Assembly (NCBI GenBank): GCA_039816825.1
Contig: JBCBXA010000112.1
Span: 1 to 8,831 of the forward strand
Reading direction: 5' to 3'
From: JBCBXA01 sp039816825
Lineage (GTDB): Bacteria > Pseudomonadota > Alphaproteobacteria > Rhizobiales > Rhizobiaceae
DNA: 8,831 nt
This document shows positions 1 through 6,593 of the stretch, one piece after another; positions within the stretch are counted from its first letter, which is position 1, and every line of letters starts with the position of its first letter. The notes beneath the pieces are model-generated. The model saw only the letters and a list, made by a program, of their open reading frames with translations, was not told the DNA's origin and ran no database searches. The translations under genes were made by a program, and so were the position numbers.

Positions 1-730
1 GCAACTCGATGTAGTCCTTGGTGGCCTGAATGCCTTCCGGCGAAGCCCAGGCTGCGCTGCCGTCATCATTGAAGATGTCTGCGCCTGAGGCCCAGAGGAA
101 GTTGAGCCAGATGAACAGGTTCTGACGGTTGCCATCATTATTGTAATAGAGCGCAAGCGGCGCGACGTCCGGATTGCTTTCCTTGAGCTCCTTGCCAATG
201 CGGATGACGTCTTCCCAGGTGGCGGGCGGCTCCGAAATCAGGTCCTTGCGATAGAACATGAGCTGCGGGTGTGCCCGCAGTGGGAAGCCCAGCGTTTTGC
301 CTTCAAACTGTGCCGAGCGGGCGAAGGCAGCCGGGTAGCGATCCATGGAAATGTCGTCGCGTTCCATCAACTCGTCGATGGGCTTGAGCCAATGAGAGTT
401 GGGCGGACCCCAGCTGTCGAGATAGTTGACCACATCAAACGTGCCGTTGGCGGCGATGCCTTCGGCGTTGATCTTCTCCTGGAGCGAACCGAACGGAATG
501 AACGTCCATTCGAGCTCAATGCCGGTCAGTTCGGTGAACTCTTCGTCGCGGAGCATCAGCCCGTCGAACTGCGGTGTGACCACACTGAGAATGTTTAGCT
601 TGGTGCCTTCAAATGGCTTTCCGGCCAGCAGATTGTATTTTTCGGAATGGCCTTCTGCCATCGCGACCACAGGTGTCAGAGCCATGGAAACACCGGCTAC
701 CGCCGATGCCAGAATAGTTCTTCTTCGCAT
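1..730 (-). CDS. ABC transporter substrate-binding protein, sugar type (partial, C-terminus off the left edge)
   Basis: Translating the minus strand from ATG at 730 gives 243 uninterrupted residues that run off the window, so only the C-terminal part is missing. It is a periplasmic solute-binding protein of the family-1 sugar type (SBP_bac_1/SBP_bac_8) that would deliver a carbohydrate to an inner-membrane ABC permease. Residues 1-25 form a signal peptide: basic MRRR start, hydrophobic stretch, and an A-M-A cleavage site before EGH. RR-T-I-L at residues 3-7 loosely resembles a twin-arginine motif. The mature part shows typical family segments: LNILSVVTPQFDGLM near 45-60, a FEGKTLGFPLRAHPQLMFYRKDL-type hinge near 142-164, and a PPATWEDVI segment near 168-176. 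Shine-Dalgarno GGGAGGA (735-741) supports the start. It is divergent from the aldolase gene. Permease and ATPase genes would be expected to the left. The substrate cannot be read from sequence; neighbours suggest a sugar or sugar acid. Confidence 0.9.
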   Translation of the reverse strand, partial: MRRRTILASAVAGVSMALTPVVAMAEGHSEKYNLLAGKPFEGTKLNILSVVTPQFDGLMLRDEEFTELTGIELEWTFIPFGSLQEKINAEGIAANGTFDVVNYLDSWGPPNSHWLKPIDELMERDDISMDRYPAAFARSAQFEGKTLGFPLRAHPQLMFYRKDLISEPPATWEDVIRIGKELKESNPDVAPLALYYNNDGNRQNLFIWLNFLWASGADIFNDDGSAAWASPEGIQATKDYIEL

Positions 731-734
731 ATTT

Positions 735-741
735 TCCTCCC
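735..741 (-). promoter_or_regulatory. Ribosome binding site of the substrate-binding protein gene
   Basis: GGGAGGA on the minus strand lies 4 nt before ATG 730. It fixes the start of the exported protein and explains why the signal peptide begins MRRRTIL. Confidence 0.75.
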
Positions 742-777
742 ATTGCGACAAGACGCAGCCGAGACTATGACGCGATG

Positions 778-791
778 GGAATGCGTATTCA
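778..791. promoter_or_regulatory. Operator-like site 1, GGAAT-GCGT-ATTCA
   Basis: This is an inverted-repeat site (GGAAT, 4 nt, ATTCA) in the divergent region between the sugar-binding protein and the aldolase. A second site of the same architecture begins exactly 21 bp downstream. It is probably the binding site of a dimeric repressor or activator controlling one or both divergent genes. The regulator is not identified. Confidence 0.4.
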
Positions 792-798
792 AGCCTGA

Positions 799-812
799 GG
801 AATATTCATTCC
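799..812. promoter_or_regulatory. Operator-like site 2, GGAAT-ATTC-ATTCC
   Basis: This is a perfect 5-4-5 inverted repeat with GGAAT and ATTCC arms, which also contains the palindrome GAATATTC (800-807). It shares the GGAAT-N4-ATTC pattern with site 1, placed two helical turns away on the same face of the DNA. Viewed together, 777-790 and 800-813 also form a 14-bp inverted repeat with two mismatches. Confidence 0.4.
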
Positions 813-842
813 CGGCGAAGGCGCGCGGCGGCTTTGAGCGAT

Positions 843-849
843 GGAGGGG
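843..849 (+). promoter_or_regulatory. Ribosome binding site deciding the aldolase start
   Basis: GGAGGGG sits immediately before ATG 853, with 6 nt between its GGAG core and the ATG. The in-frame ATG at 841 overlaps this site and has no Shine-Dalgarno sequence at the right distance, so 853 is preferred. Confidence 0.7.
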
Positions 850-852
850 ATA

Positions 853-1611
853 ATGAGATCGAACCAGTTGCGTGCCTGCCTGAAACGGCGAGCCCCGATC
901 ATCAATGCCTGGCTATCGATACCCTCAGCCTATGTGGCCGAGGGTGTGGGGCACCAGGGCTTCGACAGTGTAACCGTCGATCTGCAGCATGGCATGATGG
1001 GATTTGAGATGGCTGTGGCCATGATGCAGGCGATTTCGGCGACCCCGGCTGTGCCGTTGGTAAGAGCGCCGTCTGGCGAGCCTGAAGGCATCATGCATCT
1101 ACTCGATGCCGGTGCGTACGGCGTGATATGCCCAATGGTTTCAACTGCTGAAGACGCGGCGAACCTCGTTGCAGCGTGCCGTTACCCGCCGCAAGGGCGA
1201 CGATCCTTTGGTCCTGCTCGTGGCAAGCTGTACGGCGGAGAAGACTATTTCGACAAAGCCAATGATGAGATTCTGGTGATCCCGATGATTGAGACCGCTG
1301 CGGCGCTCGACAATCTGGATGCCATATTGTCGGTGCAGGGCGTTGACATGGTCTATGTGGGCCCCAACGACCTCGCTCTGGATCTCGGTGAGCACCCTGG
1401 CGCCGAGTTAGAGGAAAGCCGAACATCTCAGAGCATTGCGCACATATTGGCACGCGCCAAGTCTGCCGGCGTTGCTACGGGTATCTTCTGCTCAAACGGA
1501 GAACTGGCTCGTGCGCGCATCGATGAAGGGTTTGATCTTGTCACGCCCGGCAACGACTTCAACACGCTCATGGGCTCCTTGAGATCCGAAATTGCAAAGT
1601 GCCGAGCGTGA
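853..1611 (+). CDS. HpcH/HpaI-family 2-keto-3-deoxy acid aldolase
   Basis: The 252-residue protein is a class II (divalent metal-dependent) aldolase of the HpcH/HpaI family, a cytoplasmic TIM barrel that cleaves 2-keto-3-deoxy or 4-hydroxy-2-keto acids to pyruvate plus an aldehyde. Relatives include HpaI, GarL and YfaU. Visible active-site elements are VDLQHG at 42-47 (catalytic His46), Arg71 in LVRAPSGEP (pyruvate carboxylate), metal ligand Glu147 in IPMIET, and metal ligand Asp173 in YVGPNDLALDLG. Length is normal for the family (about 250-265). The HpaI/YfaU signature is usually DxEH; here it is DLQH, which I associate with a less characterised branch. It is divergent from the sugar-binding protein gene and 91 bp upstream of the regulator. 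Context suggests it ends a non-phosphorylative sugar-acid route; the exact substrate is not readable. The start at 853 was chosen from the ribosome binding site. Confidence 0.88.
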   Translation: MRSNQLRACLKRRAPIINAWLSIPSAYVAEGVGHQGFDSVTVDLQHGMMGFEMAVAMMQAISATPAVPLVRAPSGEPEGIMHLLDAGAYGVICPMVSTAEDAANLVAACRYPPQGRRSFGPARGKLYGGEDYFDKANDEILVIPMIETAAALDNLDAILSVQGVDMVYVGPNDLALDLGEHPGAELEESRTSQSIAHILARAKSAGVATGIFCSNGELARARIDEGFDLVTPGNDFNTLMGSLRSEIAKCRA

Positions 1612-1668
1612 CGCGAGCGGTGGCGGCCCAGTTCACTTATCCAATCGCGCGCCGGTGAAAATCTCGGT

Positions 1669-1696
1669 TTGCCTTCCGTGATCCCGGTTGTAACGT
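1669..1696 (+). promoter_or_regulatory. Weak candidate promoter for the XRE-cupin gene
   Basis: TTGCCT (1669-1674) and TAACGT (1691-1696) are separated by 16 bp. A start of transcription about 7 nt after the -10 would fall at or next to ATG 1703, giving a leaderless mRNA. The -10 matches the sigma-70 consensus at only three positions, so this is tentative. Confidence 0.2.
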
Positions 1697-1702
1697 TCTG
1701 TT

Positions 1703-2269
1703 ATGACGGACGCCGACGATGATATTCTGAAGACACTGCCCTTAAGGCTCAAAGAGGCCCGTAAGTCGCAGCGCCTGTCACTTGAAGCCGTGTCCAAGCT
1801 GAGCGGTGTATCGCGCTCCATGTTAAGTCAGATCGAGCGTGGTGAGAGCAGCCCCACCATTTCAACTCTTTGGAATCTGACGCGCGCCTTGAAGGTGGAT
1901 TTTGCCGGCCTCCTGAATCAGCGGGAACCGGGTGACTCCATCGATGTGCTCAAGGCTTCCGAAGCTCCAACGATCGACAAGGTCGGCCAGAAATGCCGGA
2001 TTGCCATCCTTTCATCACCGGACGAGGCGGGCGGACATGAGGTCTACGATATCTTTCTGCAAAAGGGTGGTTCGTTAAAAAGCAAGCCACACCCACCCGG
2101 CACGACCGAACAGTTGACTGTTTTGGAGGGGACGGTTCGTGTGGCCTCGGGGGCTGCGGCGGAGCAGCTGTCGACGGGTGACACGGCTCGCTACGCAGCC
2201 GATGTTCCCCATGAGATTTTGGCCGTTGGGGCTGCCGCTCGAGTTTTCCTGCTCGTAAAAATGCGCTGA
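1703..2269 (+). CDS. XRE-family regulator with C-terminal cupin sensor domain
   Basis: The 188-residue protein is a typical XRE-cupin regulator of about 180-200 residues. An HTH_3 domain covers about 14-71: LRLKEARKSQRLSLEAVSKLSGVS, then the recognition helix region RSMLSQIERGESSPTISTLWNLTRAL. After a linker, a cupin barrel at about 113-186 carries PHPPGTTEQLTVLEG (His130, Glu136) and the second cupin motif TGDTARYAADVPHEI (His170), where a small ligand or metal would bind. ATG 1703 is the only reasonable start because an in-frame TAA lies at 1691-1693, yet no Shine-Dalgarno sequence precedes it. It lies directly upstream of kbl-tdh on the same strand, across a 119-bp gap with a perfect palindrome. 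The likely role is local control of threonine degradation, possibly with the aldolase. The target and ligand are inference. Confidence 0.85.
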   Translation: MTDADDDILKTLPLRLKEARKSQRLSLEAVSKLSGVSRSMLSQIERGESSPTISTLWNLTRALKVDFAGLLNQREPGDSIDVLKASEAPTIDKVGQKCRIAILSSPDEAGGHEVYDIFLQKGGSLKSKPHPPGTTEQLTVLEGTVRVASGAAAEQLSTGDTARYAADVPHEILAVGAAARVFLLVKMR

Positions 2270-2280
2270 CGGGAGAGGTC

Positions 2281-2293
2281 GCTGCTCGGCAGC
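2281..2293 (+). other. Small hairpin after the regulator gene
   Basis: GCTGC-TCG-GCAGC forms a perfect 5-bp stem with a 3-nt loop, 12 nt after the regulator stop codon. No T-tract follows, so it is at best a weak terminator or attenuating structure between the regulator and kbl. Confidence 0.25.
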
Positions 2294-2307
2294 ATAACAG
2301 ATGAATT

Positions 2308-2321
2308 TCCACTATAGTGGA
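2308..2321. promoter_or_regulatory. Perfect 14-bp palindrome, candidate operator of kbl-tdh
   Basis: TCCACTATAGTGGA is exactly self-complementary and lies between the XRE-cupin gene and kbl, 67 bp before the GTG start. Its centre contains TATAGT (2313-2318), five of six matches to the sigma-70 -10 consensus, although no good -35 lies at the correct distance. A regulator bound here would cover the -10 or sit just upstream of another promoter. The XRE-cupin protein encoded next door is the obvious candidate; this is inference. Confidence 0.5.
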
Positions 2322-2377
2322 TTTTCATTGCAGAGGGGCTCTCCATGTGTCAGCTTAGCTGGTGCAGTGAACAGCCT

Positions 2378-2382
2378 AGGAG
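2378..2382 (+). promoter_or_regulatory. Ribosome binding site supporting the GTG start of kbl
   Basis: AGGAG lies 6 nt before GTG 2389. No in-frame ATG with an equivalent site is present, and a start here restores the normal Kbl N-terminus, so GTG is taken as initiator. Confidence 0.7.
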
Positions 2383-2388
2383 ATCCCG

Positions 2389-3572
2389 GTGGCCGACGCG
2401 TTTCTCGATCATATCTCATCACTCCTGACGCAGATTAGCGATGACGGGCTTTTCAAGGTGGAGCGTGAGATAACGACCGCTCAGGCCGGAAATGTTTCCG
2501 TGCAGGGGCGTGAGGTCATCAATCTGTGCGCCAACAATTATTTGGGACTGGCCGATCACCCCAAGCTCATCGAGGCGGCCAAGGGTGCCATGGATACGCA
2601 CGGCTTCGGCATGGCCAGCGTGCGTTTCATCTGCGGCACGCAGGATCTCCACCGCGCCCTCGAAATGCAGCTTGCCGAATTTCTGGGCCAAGATGACTCG
2701 ATTCTCTTTGCGGCGTGTTTTGATGCCAATGGCGGGCTGTTTGAACCATTGCTTGGGCCAGAAGACGCCATCGTTTCAGACAGTCTGAACCACGCCTCCA
2801 TCATCGATGGCGTTCGGCTCTGCAGGGCCCAGCGCTATCGCTATGCCAACAATGATATGGCCGACCTGGAGGCCAAGCTGAAGGAAGCGCGGGCTGCTGG
2901 AGCTCGGCATGTGATGATCGCTACTGACGGCGTGTTCTCCATGGATGGCACGCTGGCCGATCTGCCCGGTATCCGTGCGCTGGCCGACAGGTATGACGCC
3001 ATCATCATGGTGGATGATTGCCACGCAACGGGCTTTATGGGTCCACACGGAGCGGGGACACCTGATCATTTCGGCGTCCAGATTGACATTCTCACGGGCA
3101 CTCTTGGCAAAGCTCTGGGCGGCGCCATCGGAGGTTACATTTCCGGGCCGCAACCGGTTATTGACCTGCTGCGCCAGAGGGCGCGTCCCTACCTTTTCTC
3201 GAACTCTCTGCCGCCATCCGTTGTTGCAGCTGGCATCGCGGTGTTGGACTTGATCCGAGAGGGCGCCGATCTTCGCGAGCGCCTGTTCGCAAATGCCGCT
3301 TACTGGCGCGCTGGCCTCACAGAATTCGGCTTTGAGCTTCTGCCGGGCGAACATCCCATTGTTCCGGTGATGCTCGGCGAGGCGCAACTGGCGCAAGACA
3401 TGGCTGCCGGTCTGTTCGAAGAGGGTGTGTTTGTATCTGGCTTCTTCTTCCCGGTGGTGCCGCGGGGCCAGGCCCGTATCCGTACGCAGATGAACGCTGC
3501 ATTGACCCGGGACCAGCTGGATCGTGCCCTGACCGCTTTTGGCAAAGTGGGGCGCAGACTGGGTGTCATCTC

Positions 3573-3576
<4 letters not shown>
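2389..3576 (+). CDS. kbl: Glycine C-acetyltransferase (2-amino-3-ketobutyrate CoA ligase)
   Basis: The 395-residue protein (E. coli Kbl is about 398) is a PLP-dependent alpha-oxoamine synthase. It cleaves 2-amino-3-oxobutyrate with CoA to glycine plus acetyl-CoA, the second step of threonine degradation, in the cytoplasm. Very strong family segments run throughout: NNYLGLADHP (49-58), FGMASVRFICGTQ (73-85), DSLNHASIIDGVRLC (131-145), IATDGVFSMDG (177-187), VDDCHATGFMG (208-218, Asp209 and His212 binding PLP), TGTLGKALGGAIGGY (236-250, Schiff-base Lys241), RPYLFSNSLPP, and PVVPRGQARIRTQM near the C-terminus. It starts with GTG behind AGGAG. Its stop overlaps the tdh start (ATGA, 3573-3576), so the two are translationally coupled. 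Nothing suggests a defect. Confidence 0.97.
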
Positions 3577-4616
<1,040 letters not shown>

Positions 4617-4628
4617 GCTCGGTGCTGG

Positions 4629-5228
4629 CTAAGCGTGCAACTGGGTCTGCTGGGGTTCGGTGAGCTGAAATCCCCAGAACTTGACCTCGAACCCGGCTCG
4701 CTCCGGCGAGCACAGATAAGGGCCAGCCATCAATACGTCGCCCTGCTTATCGAAAGGCAGCAGTCGCGCCATGCGCCAGACTGCATCGTCCTGTTCAACA
4801 GGCCTGTACTGGCACAGCACGGCATCGCCCAGCTTGGTCGCGCGGAGGGAGAGAGGGCCATTGATTGCAAGAGGCGCGGCGGACCAGTCTGAGGTGCCAT
4901 CGGTCGCGACGCAGCTCAGATGTGTCTCACCGTCGGTGAACTCCACCCCAAATTTCACCCACCGTTCTTTTGAAACACGCAGCATCAGACCGCACTGATC
5001 GTAAAGTTCCGTGAAGTTGGCCTGCACGGTCACTTGCGCAGAAAAATCTCCATTGGTTCTTGCCAGCAGGGCGTGGCCATCGTCACGCTGAAAGCCATAG
5101 AACGTGCGCTGCCAGAAGTCGGTCTTGTCGCCGGAAACGGCGACGAGCTCGGCCTGACCCGTGACGCGCCAATCGGGCGGCGGGTTCAGCCATGTCATAT
5201 TGGCCCATGGATTGGAGTTGGCAGCCAT
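4629..5228 (-). CDS. DUF1349 family protein (concanavalin A-like beta-sandwich), function unknown
   Basis: The 199-residue cytoplasmic protein has no signal peptide or membrane segment. It matches the DUF1349 family (about 200 residues, concanavalin A-like fold, related to the yeast Reg1-like annotation 'regulation of enolase'). Recognisable segments are WLNPPPDW (13-20), the DFWQRTFYGF motif (37-46), YDQCGLMLRVSKERWVKFGVEFTDG (76-100), which is the family hallmark, and a terminal EVKFWGFQL. The frame stays open to an ATG at 5318, but GAGGAA (5234-5239) lies 5 nt before ATG 5228 and the shorter protein matches the family N-terminus, so 5228 is chosen. It ends only 12 bp from tdh in convergent orientation and is divergent from the DUF1479 gene across 107 bp. 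The fold suggests carbohydrate binding, but no catalytic residues or substrate can be assigned. Confidence 0.82.
   Translation of the reverse strand: MAANSNPWANMTWLNPPPDWRVTGQAELVAVSGDKTDFWQRTFYGFQRDDGHALLARTNGDFSAQVTVQANFTELYDQCGLMLRVSKERWVKFGVEFTDGETHLSCVATDGTSDWSAAPLAINGPLSLRATKLGDAVLCQYRPVEQDDAVWRMARLLPFDKQGDVLMAGPYLCSPERAGFEVKFWGFQLTEPQQTQLHA
4650..4677 (+). terminator. Weak stem-loop downstream of tdh, inside the end of the convergent gene
   Basis: CTGGGG (4650-4655) pairs with CCCCAG (4672-4677), and TTC (4656-4658) with GAA (4667-4669), with a 2-nt bulge. It begins 34 nt after the tdh stop, within the 3' end of the DUF1349 gene. No T-run follows, so termination activity is uncertain. 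Confidence 0.25.
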
Positions 5229-5233
5229 ACGGG

Positions 5234-5239
5234 TTCCTC
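5234..5239 (-). promoter_or_regulatory. Ribosome binding site deciding the DUF1349 start
   Basis: GAGGAA on the minus strand, 5 nt before ATG 5228, selects MAANSNPW as the N-terminus over the longer open frame. Confidence 0.65.
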
Positions 5240-5322
5240 GCTCAATGCTTCCGGCGCACCATGGCGCGCGATCAGTGGCATTGCCATCCATTTCCAAAAG
5301 CGTGTTACGGTCGCACATCCTT

Positions 5323-5330
5323 GGGAGGGG
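5323..5330 (+). promoter_or_regulatory. Ribosome binding site deciding the DUF1479 start
   Basis: GGGAGGGG lies 5 nt before ATG 5336. The frame is open for 48 codons upstream, but that extension overlaps the divergent gene and has no family similarity. A nearby out-of-frame ATG at 5331 directly abuts the site and is too close. Confidence 0.75.
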
Positions 5331-5335
5331 ATGAT

Positions 5336-6568
5336 ATGGACGATACGCTCAGGACATTTGTTGCTGAAACCAAGGCCCGGCTGAAAAGCTTGCATGACGT
5401 GCGAAAGAGCTTTGCCGAGGTAACGGAAGCCGTGGCCGCTGATGTGGAAGCCATCCGGAACCGGGAGGCAAAGGGGCAAAGTTCCATTCCCGAAGTCACT
5501 TTTAGTGCAGTCGCCGATGGAAAGGTCTCCACAGCTGATCATGAGATGATCAAGAAGGCAGGTGCGGTGATTGTGCGGGGTGTCTTTCCTCGACAGCAGG
5601 CCGAAAGCTGGAACGCCGAACTGGGGGACTATGTCGCCGAGAACGACTACTTTGCCAAAGCCAAAGAAAAGGCTGGGATCGACAAATATTTCAGCGATCT
5701 GGATGCCGGAACCCCGCAGATTTTCGGCCTGTATTGGTCGCGGCCGCAGGTCATGGCGCGGCAGGCGGAGGCCATGGCGGTTACCAAGCGTTTCCTCAAC
5801 CGGCTGTGGAGCGTGGGTGGACCCATGGGGGATGAGTTCGACCCGGACAATGACTACGCCTATGCGGACCGCACGCGGCGACGCCAGCCGGGGGATACTA
5901 CGCTCGGCCTCTCACCCCACATGGATTCTGGTTCCTATGAGCGTTGGCTCGACCCTGCCTATCAACGGATCTACGGCCCGATCTTTGAAGGCCACTGGCA
6001 GGACTATGATCCATGGAAGGCGACCTTCCGAACGCAAACGCGGGAGTACGCGTCGCCAGCCGTTTGCTCCATGTTCCGCACCTTCCAAGGCTGGACGGCA
6101 CTCACGCCGCAAGGCCCGCAGGATGGCACGCTTCGGCTTGTCCCGTCTGCACAAGTGATTGCCTACATCCTCCTGCGCGCGTTGCAGGATGATGTTGCCG
6201 CAGATGATCTGTGCGGAGCCGTGCCAGGGCGTGCGCTCTCGGTCTCGCCTGAATGGCACCAGCCGCTTCTCGATGGACTCGTATCGATCCCACAAGTGGA
6301 ACCTGGGGACACCGTCTGGTGGCACACGGACGTGGTTCATGCGGTGGGGGACGAGCACCACGGGAAGGATTATGCGAGCGTTATCTATATCGGCGCCACG
6401 CCGAAGTGCGAAAAGAACGAGGCCTATGCTCGCAAGCAGGCCCAGAGCTTTTTGCGAGGTGCCAGCGCGCCGGACTTTGCGCCCGAGGATTATGAAGTGG
6501 ACTTTAAGGGGCGTGCGACGGCCGACGATCTCACCGAGCTTGGAAAGGAGCAGATGGCTCTCAGTTGA
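5336..6568 (+). CDS. DUF1479 (YbiU-like) putative Fe(II)/2-oxoglutarate-dependent oxygenase
   Basis: The 410-residue protein aligns along its length with E. coli YbiU (421 residues, DUF1479), a family of largely unknown function with the double-stranded beta-helix fold of non-haem iron oxygenases. Shared segments include AGAVIVRGVFPRQQA (75-89), PQIFGLYWSRPQVMARQ (127-143), FLNRLW (153-158), ADRTRRRQPGDTT (177-189), AYQRIYGPIF, CSMFRTFQGWTAL (244-256), and VEPGDTVWWHTDVVHAV (321-337). HMD at 195-197 fits the H-x-D pair of the iron-binding facial triad; the distal His is probably His335 (His330 is an alternative). No Arg follows at the usual place for 2-oxoglutarate binding, which I also recall for YbiU, so co-substrate binding may differ. 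The gene is divergent from DUF1349 and convergent with the dehydratase. A small-molecule hydroxylase is a reasonable guess; the substrate is unknown. Confidence 0.88.
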   Translation: MDDTLRTFVAETKARLKSLHDVRKSFAEVTEAVAADVEAIRNREAKGQSSIPEVTFSAVADGKVSTADHEMIKKAGAVIVRGVFPRQQAESWNAELGDYVAENDYFAKAKEKAGIDKYFSDLDAGTPQIFGLYWSRPQVMARQAEAMAVTKRFLNRLWSVGGPMGDEFDPDNDYAYADRTRRRQPGDTTLGLSPHMDSGSYERWLDPAYQRIYGPIFEGHWQDYDPWKATFRTQTREYASPAVCSMFRTFQGWTALTPQGPQDGTLRLVPSAQVIAYILLRALQDDVAADDLCGAVPGRALSVSPEWHQPLLDGLVSIPQVEPGDTVWWHTDVVHAVGDEHHGKDYASVIYIGATPKCEKNEAYARKQAQSFLRGASAPDFAPEDYEVDFKGRATADDLTELGKEQMALS

Positions 6569-6573
6569 GTGAA

Positions 6574-6593
6574 GAGGCGGTAGCCTCAGCTAC
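6574..6593. terminator. Alternative hairpins between convergent DUF1479 and dehydratase genes
   Basis: GAGGC (6574-6578) pairs with GCCTC (6583-6587) around GGTA, and GTAGC (6580-6584) pairs with GCTAC (6589-6593) around CTCA. The two stems share bases and are mutually exclusive. They occupy the gap between the two convergent stop codons and touch the dehydratase stop. No T-tract is present; a bidirectional terminator is plausible but unproven. Confidence 0.35.

Noticed and set aside
269..770. Plus-strand open frames of about 110 residues across the left end
   Set aside because: They lie antisense to the substrate-binding protein, whose minus-strand translation has a signal peptide and clear family segments; the plus-strand products match nothing recognisable.
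1632..1659. Inverted TTCAC / GTGAA pair upstream of the regulator
   Set aside because: Only 5-bp arms with an 18-bp spacer, expected by chance in a region this size.
5276..5286. TGGCA-T-TGCCA palindrome in the DUF1349/DUF1479 divergent region
   Set aside because: Short, overlaps a possible -35 sequence (TTGCCA, 5281-5286), with no second copy and no good -10 at the right distance; too weak to list as an operator.
5192..5335. A 48-codon N-terminal extension of the DUF1479 gene
   Set aside because: It overlaps the divergent DUF1349 gene and lacks family similarity, while a strong GGGAGGGG site precedes ATG 5336.
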